From assembly GCA_913058135.1 (NCBI GenBank), contig CAJXPR010000035.1:1-32154 (forward strand): a stretch of 32,154 nucleotides of DNA. Reading direction: 5' to 3'. Below the pieces are notes generated by a model. The model saw only the letters and a list, made by a program, of their open reading frames with translations. It was not told the DNA's origin and searched no databases. This DNA is from an uncultured Gammaproteobacteria bacterium (lineage in GTDB: Bacteria > Pseudomonadota > Gammaproteobacteria > Pseudomonadales > Pseudohongiellaceae). Made by a program: the position numbers and the translations under genes. Shown piece after piece: positions 1 to 7,585 of this stretch; position 1 is the stretch's first letter, and each line of letters opens with the position of its first letter.

Positions 1-8
1 AGAGACAG
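1..8. other. Probable remnant of Nextera mosaic end
   Basis: The first 8 bases, agagacag, are identical to the inner 3' end of the 19-base Tn5 mosaic end used in Nextera libraries. A chance match at a fixed position is about 1 in 65,000. The other contig end carries a certain Nextera adapter, which makes an untrimmed remnant likely. This is a technical artefact, not genome. Confidence 0.65.
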
Positions 9-739
9 GGCGTGGGTTGCGGCTTGGGCTGTGGCTTGGGTGTTGCAGGTGATATAACGGGCGGCTTCAGACCAAGCTCGACTTGAAGCTGATCCAGGAC
101 GATAGTGGTCGCGCCCATGTTCTGGATATGGTCGCCAAAGTCTCCGCCCATCACGTAAACAGCACCTTCCCGGATGCCGATGTAGGTTCCGGAATCGGGA
201 TAATGGCGATAGATGTAGCCGTCAAGCAGACGCAAGGGTGCAGTGAACTCGTCTGTGGGGAAGAGCTCGGGATAAGCTGCTTCAGCCAGTTCAAAAATCT
301 CTTCCACGGCGTCAATAATCTCTGACACATCACCTGCCGATCCACAGGTAATATCGTCACTGATTCTGGTGTCAACCAGTTGCCCGAGGAACGCGCCCTC
401 CTCGTTCAGCATGTCGATGCCACTGAAGTCCCCGGCGATGTTGGATAGCGCCACCTGAACGCCGGCATCGGGGGCAGTCCAGATGGCTTCACCTGCGATG
501 CTTTCGCTCAATTCAGGGGAGGTCAGGATGTAGTCTGCGACGCAGAGAATGCCGCCCGGGGCGAGGACCACTCCCCCCAGATCATCCTGCGGCGGTGGGC
601 TGCCTGCCTGAGTTGTCAGTGCGTAGGTACCGTGAAACGATTGCGGAATCTCGGCAGGCATGGTATGCGCGGGGGCTGCCAGAGCGCAGGACAGCAGGAG
701 AGCCAATGGTCTGGCCAGGTACTTTGTGGCATGGGTCAT
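1..739 (-). CDS. Secreted protein of unknown function with C-terminal YPxLFP/GTYIG-type domain, 3' end missing
   Basis: An open minus-strand frame of about 246 codons starts at ATG 739 and runs off the contig, so the C-terminus is missing. The N-terminus has a basic start and a hydrophobic stretch ending near Ala-Ala-Pro-Ala-His, which reads as a Sec signal peptide. Around residues 155-205 it holds AEAAYPELFP, then YIYRHYPDSGTYIGI and VYVMGGDFG. This pattern recurs, as I recall, in secreted or lipoproteins of gammaproteobacteria with no known function. The visible end is a Pro/Lys/Gln-rich tail. Its first 8 bases (plus-strand numbering) are probably adapter, so the last residues read there are unreliable. 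I do not recognise a function. It is divergent from the sugar operon at 1067 and may be unrelated to it. Confidence 0.75.
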   Translation of the reverse strand, partial: MTHATKYLARPLALLLSCALAAPAHTMPAEIPQSFHGTYALTTQAGSPPPQDDLGGVVLAPGGILCVADYILTSPELSESIAGEAIWTAPDAGVQVALSNIAGDFSGIDMLNEEGAFLGQLVDTRISDDITCGSAGDVSEIIDAVEEIFELAEAAYPELFPTDEFTAPLRLLDGYIYRHYPDSGTYIGIREGAVYVMGGDFGDHIQNMGATTIVLDQLQVELGLKPPVISPATPKPQPKPQPTPCL

Positions 740-1066
740 GGTTAAGTTTCCAACATCTTAGGGGGAGGGTTACCGCTTCCGGTCAGCCGAACTGGCCATG
801 AAGACGCCCCATGGGAACCTGACATCAGGCTTGGTATAGTGTCAGTGCCAGAAAGCAATGTCTGTGCCAACTATGCGAGCGCGGCAATATCAATCACTTG
901 GCATTTTCTGCGAATAAATTATCGGCAGCCTGGTCAAATAATTGACCGCCAGTCGGACTCAACGATGGTTCGTTGACGCTAACCGAGTATCGGGCTGGAC
1001 AAACAAAAGGTTTGGCGATAGGGTTAGGGCTGCTGTACGCGTTCTGAAAGTTTAAAAAGGCTCGAA
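740..1066. promoter_or_regulatory. Divergent intergenic region, 327 bases, promoter region for both flanking genes
   Basis: No gene is supported here. The region separates the divergent secreted-protein gene (start 739, minus) from the oxidoreductase operon (start 1067, plus) and must hold promoters for both. I see one perfect palindrome at 932-947 (listed separately) and a looser inverted pair, TGCCAA at 865-870 and TTGGCA at 898-903. The part next to 1067 contains aaaagg about 7 bases before the ATG, a plausible ribosome binding site. I could not pick a convincing -35/-10 pair by eye. Confidence 0.5.
932..947. promoter_or_regulatory. Perfect palindrome, candidate operator
   Basis: The sequence GGTCAA-ATAA-TTGACC is a perfect inverted repeat with 6-base arms and a 4-base AT-rich centre, a form typical of dimeric helix-turn-helix regulator sites. 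It lies 120 bases upstream of the oxidoreductase start and about 190 bases upstream of the divergent gene. It is the clearest symmetric element in the intergenic region. The regulator is unknown, and the short arms leave room for coincidence. Confidence 0.35.
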
Positions 1067-2080
1067 ATGGATTCTTTAATGCCTTATAAGCTCGCCGTGA
1101 TCGGTGTGGGCAAAATATCTTTGGCCTCGCATATTCCCGCCGCTCTGGCCTCCCCTTTGGTGAGTCTCGCCGCCTTTGTCGATCCTGATGTCAAACGGGC
1201 CAAAAGCTTCGCAGATGAATTCGGTCTGGACATAGAGATTGCGGCCCGGATCGGCGACCTGAAGGGAAGCGTGGACGGTGCACTGATCGCGGCGCCCAAC
1301 CATCTTCATGCCCCGCTCGCAATTGAGTGCCTGGAAAACGGGCTCGATGTGCTGATCGAAAAGCCCCTGGCGTCTACTGTGGCCGAAGGGCGCGCCATCA
1401 CCGAGGCGGAGCAAAAAACCGGCAAGACAGTCTCGGTCGGTTATTGCACCCGACACTACCCCAATTACCGGTTGTTCAAGGATCTGCTGGCGCGACAGTA
1501 CTTCGGCAGAGTTCACAAATTCGCCTATCAGTTTGGCACGCCTGGCGGCTGGTCAACCTTTTCCAATTACCTGATGGACCGTCAGACGGTGGGCGGCGGC
1601 GTACTGGTCGTTACTGGTACCCATTTCCTCGACCGGATGCTTGACCTGTTCGGCTTTCCCGACGAACTCAGCCTGCAGGATGATTCGCTGGGGGGCCCTG
1701 AAGCCAACGCGCGCCTGCTGATGTCATTCGGTGAAGGCGAGACACAAATCCAGGGTTACGCGCATTTCTCCAAATCAGCGAAGCTGCGTTCGGGCATGGT
1801 CCTGGACACGGAAAAGGGACACGTGCTACTGGCGGACAACCAGACTGACCTGACACTCTACCCTCATGATTCGCCGGACATTGCTCTGAAACTGCACAGG
1901 ACCGCACCCGGGCGTCAGCGTGCCAACCAGTTCCAGCTTCAGATAGAAGATTTTGTGCACAGCTGTCGCAACGGCCAACCGCCTGCGGTGTCGGCCCGCG
2001 ACGGTCTGTTGTCGCTAGAGTTACTGGAGGCCGCTTACGCCAACCGCCGGGCGTTTGCGGAAAACTGGTTCGAAGAATGA
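1067..2080 (+). CDS. Gfo/Idh/MocA family oxidoreductase
   Basis: This 337-residue protein is predicted to be a cytoplasmic NAD(P)-dependent oxidoreductase acting on a sugar or sugar nucleotide. An N-terminal Rossmann fold shows AVIGVGKIS at residues 10-18. AAPNHLH (75-81) and the family hallmark IEKP (97-100) follow, the lysine being the usual catalytic residue. Length is normal for the family. The start at 1067 is chosen because of the aaaagg just upstream; an in-frame ATG at 1079 would remove four residues. It is the first gene of a four-gene plus-strand unit with an epimerase-like gene 11 bases downstream, suggesting a two-step sugar modification. The exact substrate cannot be read from sequence. 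Confidence 0.88.
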   Translation: MDSLMPYKLAVIGVGKISLASHIPAALASPLVSLAAFVDPDVKRAKSFADEFGLDIEIAARIGDLKGSVDGALIAAPNHLHAPLAIECLENGLDVLIEKPLASTVAEGRAITEAEQKTGKTVSVGYCTRHYPNYRLFKDLLARQYFGRVHKFAYQFGTPGGWSTFSNYLMDRQTVGGGVLVVTGTHFLDRMLDLFGFPDELSLQDDSLGGPEANARLLMSFGEGETQIQGYAHFSKSAKLRSGMVLDTEKGHVLLADNQTDLTLYPHDSPDIALKLHRTAPGRQRANQFQLQIEDFVHSCRNGQPPAVSARDGLLSLELLEAAYANRRAFAENWFEE

Positions 2081-2091
2081 CGGGAAATAAT

Positions 2092-3252
2092 ATGAAAAAA
2101 GTTGCGGTTTTCGGCGCGTCGGGTTTCGCCGGCACCGCCGTTGTCGAGCGGCTGTTGAAAAAACCGGATATCGACGTAGTCGCCATCATCCATTCCGATG
2201 GCAATGCCTGGCGCCTGTCACGCCGCAAAGATCTTGCCTTGCGCCAGGTCGATATCACCGTGCGCGAGCAGGTCAGGGCAGTGATGGAGAATGTGACCCA
2301 TGTGGTCAACTGCACCCGCGGCAGTGATACGGTGATGCTCAAGGGGCTTGAAATTCTGCTGAGCGAGGCAAAACTGGCCGCCGTTGAACAATTTGTCCAT
2401 ATCAGCAGCGTGTTGATCTACGGCGACCGGCCCGCCACGGAATCTGTCCACGAAACCGCAGCACCCGACCCCCAGGGCAACGCCTATGGAGTGTTGAAGC
2501 TGAAACAGGACGAGATGGTTCAGTCTGCTGCCGGCAAGGGCCTGCCCGCCACCATCATCTGTCCGCCCAATATCATCGGCCCATACTCCCTTTTTCTGGG
2601 TGGCCTGGTAGAGATGATCAAAAGCGACAAGGTCGGTTTGTTGGAAGGCGATCATGCCTGCGTCACTGTTGATGTGGACAACCTGGCAAAAGCAATCGAG
2701 CTGGCGCTGTTCGGAGGTGACGGCAGCGGTTCCCGCTATTTCGTTACCGATGATCATGCCGCTACATGGGCTGAGCTGACGGGCTATTTGTGCGGGCTCG
2801 CGGGGAAGCAAAAGCTGATGCCTCTCACGGCGCAGGAGATAGAGTCCCGTCTGCAGACGCCGCCGGTCAGCTACAACCCGCTCAGATCGCTGAAACACCT
2901 GGTGTCAAGTGATGTCAGAGAGGCCCTGCGTAAAGATCCTCTGTTATGCAAAGGTGATATGTTTTTACGGGGGCTGATAGCAAAACTCCCGGGAAACCTG
3001 GAAGACCGTGTCCGCCTCGGCGTGGAAGGACCGACGCGGGTCGCCAAGGTCGACCATGCTCCCGCCATCAACTGGGCATTCTGCGCCGCCCAGTTAAGGG
3101 ACGTGGCGCATTCCTGCGAACGGTTGCAGCGCGACCTGGGTTACACACCTGACCACAGCTTCGCGGAAAGCATGTCAGCCTATGTCCGCTGGTATAACCG
3201 CATGCACGGTTATGACACCGGGTTTGCCGATATCCTGAAACGACTGGCCTAG
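2092..3252 (+). CDS. NAD-dependent epimerase/dehydratase family protein (extended SDR)
   Basis: A 386-residue extended short-chain dehydrogenase/reductase. The nucleotide-binding motif GASGFAG is at residues 8-14, HISSVLIYG holds the active-site Ser/Thr region, and the catalytic pair is YGVLK (Tyr132, Lys136). The ATG at 2092 has ggga 6-7 bases upstream and gives the normal MKKVAVFGASG start. An alternative ATG at 2077 overlaps the previous stop codon and adds five residues. The C-terminal third, after about residue 270, is longer than in a minimal epimerase. With the preceding oxidoreductase it probably makes or modifies a nucleotide sugar for the glycosyltransferase that follows; this is inference from context. 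Confidence 0.85.
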   Translation: MKKVAVFGASGFAGTAVVERLLKKPDIDVVAIIHSDGNAWRLSRRKDLALRQVDITVREQVRAVMENVTHVVNCTRGSDTVMLKGLEILLSEAKLAAVEQFVHISSVLIYGDRPATESVHETAAPDPQGNAYGVLKLKQDEMVQSAAGKGLPATIICPPNIIGPYSLFLGGLVEMIKSDKVGLLEGDHACVTVDVDNLAKAIELALFGGDGSGSRYFVTDDHAATWAELTGYLCGLAGKQKLMPLTAQEIESRLQTPPVSYNPLRSLKHLVSSDVREALRKDPLLCKGDMFLRGLIAKLPGNLEDRVRLGVEGPTRVAKVDHAPAINWAFCAAQLRDVAHSCERLQRDLGYTPDHSFAESMSAYVRWYNRMHGYDTGFADILKRLA

Positions 3253-3274
3253 TCCGGTCATCTGGACATTAACA

Positions 3275-4483
3275 ATGAACAACGGGAAACTGCCCATAAT
3301 CGCCTTTGAATACGCCCCCTGGTTTTCATCCTGGTCGGGCCGGCAACATATTCTGTCGCGGTTGGGGAAAAGAGGCTGGCCGGTGGTCTACTCTAACGGC
3401 GCCAAATTCTATAATGAGATAAATCTGGGCTCGCCCTGGGGCAGGCTGCAAAGTACCGACCATATCCAGGTCTATCAGCCCGGCAGTTTTCCGCCCCGGA
3501 ACTACCGATTCAGATCACTGGATCGCGCGGCGATCAGTGTCCACTGCCGCCATATCAAAAAGAATCTGGGGCTGAGAAAAGGTGATCCGTTCATCGCTTT
3601 CTGTTTTCACCCGGCGTTTTATCCCTATATTGAGGAGCTGAACGCGCCCTATACGATGTTTCACATTTTTGATGTCTATCGACTCATTGGCAACACTGGC
3701 GCCGGCGGTTCGAATGTCAAAAAGCTTATCGATCGCTCCGATCTGGTCACAGCAGCCTCTGAAACCATGTGGACAGAAACCGTGGAAGATAAGCGGCTGA
3801 CGGCGAAATACGTCTACAACGGCGTTGACACCTCCGCGTTTCAGGAAAAAAACTTCATCAAAGGCGCGGTATACGACGCAATTTCAAAACTCGGCGGTCC
3901 GAAAGTGGGATACCTGGGCGCGATTAACTGCAAGCTGGACTTCACCGTCTTTGATCATCTTGCCGGCGCTTTCCCGGACACCCGGTTTGTTATCCTTGGG
4001 GCAAAAAAGCAGGTGGAACTGATCCAGGAAGACGCACAGAACTGGGCCGCGTATCTAAGCTTTTTCAACCGACCCAATGTGCATTACATGGGTACCATAG
4101 ACAGGACCGAGATCCCCGGCTGTCTGGATCTTATGGACGCCACCCTGGCTCCCTATAAAATGGATAAATCAACCTGGGCATTCGCGGCCTTTCCGCTAAA
4201 GATCAACGAGTATCTGGCAGCTGGCAAGCCGGTGATATCTTCCTACACAACAACCATCGAGCAACACTTCGGTAGCGCCGTGGCAATGTGCAGGGAGCCG
4301 GCAGAATGGCAGCATGCGCTGGCAGATGCCTTGGCGGGCCGGGCGGTGGGCACGGAGGAAAGCCGCCGGCTGATTGCCCGTGAAAACGACTGGGAGAAGC
4401 GGGTGGATAAACTGGAATATTTTATGTTCGCAATGCTGGCTGACAAAAACAGGTTTTCGCAATGGACTGCCCCCCAACCCTGA
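3275..4483 (+). CDS. Glycosyltransferase, GT-B fold (GT4/GT1-like)
   Basis: A 402-residue protein with the two-domain outline of a GT-B glycosyltransferase. The N-terminal half carries EYAPWFSSWSGRQHILSRL. The linker region has YVYNGVDTSAF. The C-terminal half has GAINCKLDFTVFDHLA, MGTIDRTEIPGCLDLMDATLAPYK and FPLKINEYLAAGKPVISS, the region that normally binds the nucleotide-sugar donor (here KxNEYLAAGKPV). There is no signal peptide or clear membrane segment, so it should act at the cytoplasmic face. It lies 22 bases after the epimerase-like gene and overlaps the sulfotransferase gene by 22 bases, so the two are likely translationally coupled. Donor and acceptor are unknown. Confidence 0.85.
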   Translation: MNNGKLPIIAFEYAPWFSSWSGRQHILSRLGKRGWPVVYSNGAKFYNEINLGSPWGRLQSTDHIQVYQPGSFPPRNYRFRSLDRAAISVHCRHIKKNLGLRKGDPFIAFCFHPAFYPYIEELNAPYTMFHIFDVYRLIGNTGAGGSNVKKLIDRSDLVTAASETMWTETVEDKRLTAKYVYNGVDTSAFQEKNFIKGAVYDAISKLGGPKVGYLGAINCKLDFTVFDHLAGAFPDTRFVILGAKKQVELIQEDAQNWAAYLSFFNRPNVHYMGTIDRTEIPGCLDLMDATLAPYKMDKSTWAFAAFPLKINEYLAAGKPVISSYTTTIEQHFGSAVAMCREPAEWQHALADALAGRAVGTEESRRLIARENDWEKRVDKLEYFMFAMLADKNRFSQWTAPQP

Positions 4484-5442
4484 CCTTGCACATCGGTATC
4501 CCCAAAACCGCCAGCACCTGGTTGCAGGAGGTTGTGTTTCCGCAACTGGACGATATTGTTTTTTGCCCAACGCCGGCGAATACGCTGTTTCACTCGGCCG
4601 AGGATACCGCAAACAGGCTGATGGCCAGCTGCGTTCGCCGTTCATCCCGCGTCTGGGAACAGTATGGCGACGCCATCTTTGCCGAACTGTTTGGCGATAA
4701 GCAGTTATGGCTCAGGCACCCGAAAAATGCGCTTGTTTCCGACGAAAGCTTCGGGCGCCACGGATCCCGCCCGGAGCATTTGCAAAGCCACCTTATCGCT
4801 ATCGCGGCCAAAGCGCGGCAGTGGGGGTTTGGATCGCTGCGCATCATCTGCCTGTTCCGCCGCCAGGATCAATGGCTGGCTTCCCATTATGCGCAGATGT
4901 CCAATCGCGACGAGCTTCCGTCACAGGAAGGCTTCGAACGGCTTGTTGAGGAAGTGGTAGATCCGGCTCGTTCCCGGTATATGCTGGGCATGCTGCTGGA
5001 CTATTCCGCACTCGACGAAGCATTGTCAGCCGCCGTCGGGCGCTCCAATGTCCTGATGATGCCCTACGAGATGCTGGCTAGCAATGAACGGCAGTTTCGC
5101 GAAAAGCTGTTGACCTTCCTCGACCTGCCCCCCCAGAAAGAGCCGAAAGGCCGGGAAGAGCAGAGAGAGGAGACAGAGGAGAAACAACACGTCAATCAAC
5201 GGCGCTCCGGACAAACCACCTGGCAGCTCAGAGCGCCGCTTCGCTCGGGATGGCGGCGAAAGCTGAACAGCGCAGCGAGAAAGCTTGGCATCGCAGCAGA
5301 TGCTCCGCGAACCATCACACTAACGCCAGCGGCCACGCAGCGTGTGCTGCAGGCTTTTGATGACAGCAACCGCCGGCTTCAGCATGCGCTGGATCTGGAT
5401 CTGGCTCAATATGGCTACCTTGGTGGGCCGGCTCCGGACTGA
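4462..5442 (+). CDS. Sulfotransferase domain protein (first of five)
   Basis: A 326-residue protein. The N-terminal HIGIPKTASTWLQ (residues 10-22) matches the 5'-phosphosulfate-binding loop of PAPS-dependent sulfotransferases. A second segment, SLRIICLFRRQDQWLASHYAQM near residues 130-150, fits the 3'-phosphate-binding region (basic residue followed by Ser). The ATG at 4462 lies inside the previous gene, with agg 8 bases upstream. Residues 225-250 form a charged Glu/Arg/Gln-rich insert. The C-terminal part resembles no other domain I know. It is the last gene of the plus-strand unit and faces the long minus-strand operon with only 10 bases between the stop codons. Likely role: transfer of sulfate to a sugar made by this locus. 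Confidence 0.8.
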   Translation: MDCPPTLTLHIGIPKTASTWLQEVVFPQLDDIVFCPTPANTLFHSAEDTANRLMASCVRRSSRVWEQYGDAIFAELFGDKQLWLRHPKNALVSDESFGRHGSRPEHLQSHLIAIAAKARQWGFGSLRIICLFRRQDQWLASHYAQMSNRDELPSQEGFERLVEEVVDPARSRYMLGMLLDYSALDEALSAAVGRSNVLMMPYEMLASNERQFREKLLTFLDLPPQKEPKGREEQREETEEKQHVNQRRSGQTTWQLRAPLRSGWRRKLNSAARKLGIAADAPRTITLTPAATQRVLQAFDDSNRRLQHALDLDLAQYGYLGGPAPD

Positions 5443-5452
5443 GTCTGTGGCT

Positions 5453-6661
5453 TCAGGTCCCGCCATCGCGAATGATTTTTTCAACGCGTTCCCACATCGC
5501 TTCTACTTTCTGCCGCTGCTGCTGTGCATGGAGTCTGAGCGTGTCACGAAGTTGACGATTGCGATCGGCGCTCAGAAAACTGTCTATCTGCTGGGCCGTT
5601 TCTTCCTTGCTGAGCGCGGGCGATAACAAACAGGACTCGCATCCGTATTCCGCAAAAAGAGTCTCATACTTGTGAGCCCACGAGGTACCGAGTGTCGGCG
5701 TTGCCTGAGAAAATGAACTCACCAGCGAATGATACCTTGAGCCGATATTGGCATAGCAGTGACGCAGAAAACCCTTGCTGGTCAAACCATCTTCGTCATA
5801 TACACGAGGCTGTTTCTCCAGCTTCGAAAGCAGCGTGTCTACCAGACTATCGTCATTGGTCTCATGAACAAGTACAACGGGCTCCAGATCGTTCGCATAA
5901 ACCCGCTGCACGCAGGTCACGAGAAAGTCCAGGTAACCTTCCGATGTCGCTGAGTCGGTTTTATCCAGAAGCCGCGTATTCGGCACGATGGCAACCCGAC
6001 GTCGCCACAAGGCCGGATCATCGACCGGGGGCGGATCAAGCAGATGCGATATGTCCGGGCAGACCTCCACCTTGGCGGCATCGATTCCCAGTTTCAGCAC
6101 GTGTCGCGCCGACGCCTGGTCCCTCGGGAATATGAAGTCGAACAGGCTCAACAATCGTTTGGCATGTTCCCGTATGTCCGGGTTTTCAAAGGGCCCGAGC
6201 GCCTGCGGCAGCATTAACAGTTTAACGCCCTGTTTGTGCAGTTTTTCATAATACTCTGTTCTCGAAATGATGCGCCGCGGTGTCCACTGGTCGCCATAGG
6301 CAAACCCCGAGCAGTCAAGCAGGGCAGCGAGAGAACGGCTGTCGCGTATTCCCCTGGCCCTGAGTGTGTGTTCCGGAAGTGCCGCAAGCCCCACGGAGCG
6401 CTTGGCAAGCGACAACATTGTTTCCAGAGAGGGGTTTTGCAAGGCAAGGCGGAACTCGTGAAAGGAAGGGCGGAACTTAAGATCGAGGATTTCCGGAAGA
6501 TCTTTCTGGCCGGCGCAATACAGACTGGTCGACGCAGCCAGCACATATTTAGCGCCAAGGCGCTGCCCCACGGAGCGAAGCATGAGTTCGTCGCCTTTGT
6601 TCATCAGCCATGGTCCGAGAATTTCAATCGTGTCTCGTGGTCGTTTGAAATCGCTACTCAT
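5453..6661 (-). CDS. Polysaccharide pyruvyl transferase family protein
   Basis: A 402-residue protein. Family features are the N-terminal NKGDELMLRSV, the central LPQALGPF (about residues 151-158) and the C-terminal SRYHSLVSSFSQATPTL with a following HKY (about 308-332). These match the WcaK/CsaB-type pyruvyl transferases, which add a pyruvate ketal from phosphoenolpyruvate to a sugar and so give it a negative charge. The start at 6661 has aggaa 9 bases upstream; the frame stays open to an ATG at 6700. It is the last gene of the minus-strand run. In this setting it would add a second type of anionic group besides sulfate. Some family members have other roles in capsule synthesis. Confidence 0.85.
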   Translation of the reverse strand: MSSDFKRPRDTIEILGPWLMNKGDELMLRSVGQRLGAKYVLAASTSLYCAGQKDLPEILDLKFRPSFHEFRLALQNPSLETMLSLAKRSVGLAALPEHTLRARGIRDSRSLAALLDCSGFAYGDQWTPRRIISRTEYYEKLHKQGVKLLMLPQALGPFENPDIREHAKRLLSLFDFIFPRDQASARHVLKLGIDAAKVEVCPDISHLLDPPPVDDPALWRRRVAIVPNTRLLDKTDSATSEGYLDFLVTCVQRVYANDLEPVVLVHETNDDSLVDTLLSKLEKQPRVYDEDGLTSKGFLRHCYANIGSRYHSLVSSFSQATPTLGTSWAHKYETLFAEYGCESCLLSPALSKEETAQQIDSFLSADRNRQLRDTLRLHAQQQRQKVEAMWERVEKIIRDGGT

Positions 6662-6719
6662 AAATTCCATTTCCTGATTGTCATTCTCGGAAAACCGCAA
6701 TCAGCCCCACCGGGGCCAT

Positions 6720-7550
6720 CTACCAGTCTATCTGTCTGCCCAACAGCTGAAACAGTCGCTCATTGTGAGGCCGGAAATAATCATCAAGGTAAGCAAATAC
6801 TTCGCTGGAGACCGGGGCTTTTTCACCAACATTCTTTTTTGGAAAATCGATACCTTCTGGTACGCCGGGAAGAGAAAGAAAATCGCAGGCCCGCGTAACC
6901 GTGCCTCGCGGATCCTTCAGTAACTCATTGTTGCCCAGAATCAGAATCTGCTCTCTGCCGAACACGTCGAAGAACCTCGCCAGGCTATCCGCGTAGCGCC
7001 CCCTTAACTTATAGGATGCATGAAGATAGGTTTCCCGTCCCTCCGGGTCGTCCATATTCAAACCGGACAACCGTTCTTCCTCGATTTGCAGTGCGTCTTT
7101 AAGCTGCAGATATTCGCGGCCCATTTTTACCTCATGGTAATAATGTGATATTGCGCGATCTGTCGGGTTACGTAGAATCACGATCAGCCGCGCATCAGGA
7201 AGAACCTCGCAGATGCGCTTGTCCGCTTCAGGCGCGAAAAGATACCCGGGACATCCCTCCCCAGTGACGGCGCCTGCGGGTAAATGCCGTTTTAGCGGAA
7301 AGTGCGCCCGATACCACGCAAGCCCCCTGGAATAACCCTCGGTAAAAAAATGAATTTCCTTTCGTATCGGCGGCACAACCAGCGGATGACGTGTCAGGTA
7401 GTGAAACAGGCTGGAGGTGCCTGACTTCATTTCGCCAATAATTAAAAAGTCTGGTAACGCTCGCAACGGGGACGTCAGCCGATTTGTCCAGAATGTCGGC
7501 GGTCTTTTGAGGCGCTGGTCATCGGTTCGAGGATTTAAAGGATGATGCAT
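6720..7550 (-). CDS. Sulfotransferase, heparan-sulfate-sulfotransferase-like
   Basis: A 276-residue protein with a clear PAPS-binding P-loop, IIGEMKSGTSSLFHYL (about residues 37-52), the KEIHFF segment, and the 3'-phosphate-binding RNPTDRAISHYYH (about 127-139). The order and spacing resemble the NDST/HS3ST type of carbohydrate sulfotransferases rather than aryl sulfotransferases. ATG 7550 is preferred because caggga lies 9 bases upstream; a GTG at 7571 would add seven residues and has no binding site. The gene starts 35 bases after the sulfotransferase-GT61 fusion. It probably sulfates a sugar in the cytoplasm before export, using PAPS. The acceptor is unknown. Confidence 0.9.
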   Translation of the reverse strand: MHHPLNPRTDDQRLKRPPTFWTNRLTSPLRALPDFLIIGEMKSGTSSLFHYLTRHPLVVPPIRKEIHFFTEGYSRGLAWYRAHFPLKRHLPAGAVTGEGCPGYLFAPEADKRICEVLPDARLIVILRNPTDRAISHYYHEVKMGREYLQLKDALQIEEERLSGLNMDDPEGRETYLHASYKLRGRYADSLARFFDVFGREQILILGNNELLKDPRGTVTRACDFLSLPGVPEGIDFPKKNVGEKAPVSSEVFAYLDDYFRPHNERLFQLLGRQIDW

Positions 7551-7585
7551 GTCGGTGATTCCCTGTGTCACAACCGAACTGGCAA

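Noticed and set aside
865-903. TGCCAA/TTGGCA inverted pair as an operator
   Set aside because: Arms are only 6 bases with 27 bases between them, which is easily chance; noted only in the region entry.
1668-2342. 224-codon minus-strand frame across the oxidoreductase/epimerase junction
   Set aside because: Antisense to two genes with clear catalytic motifs; it lacks family similarity.
5443-5452. Bidirectional terminator between the convergent operons
   Set aside because: Only 4-base complementarity is visible around the gap and there is no U-run on either strand.
6236-6898. 220-codon plus-strand open frame inside the pyruvyltransferase/sulfotransferase region
   Set aside because: It is antisense to two genes with clear family motifs, crosses their boundary and shows no domain. 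G+C-rich antisense frames are common here.
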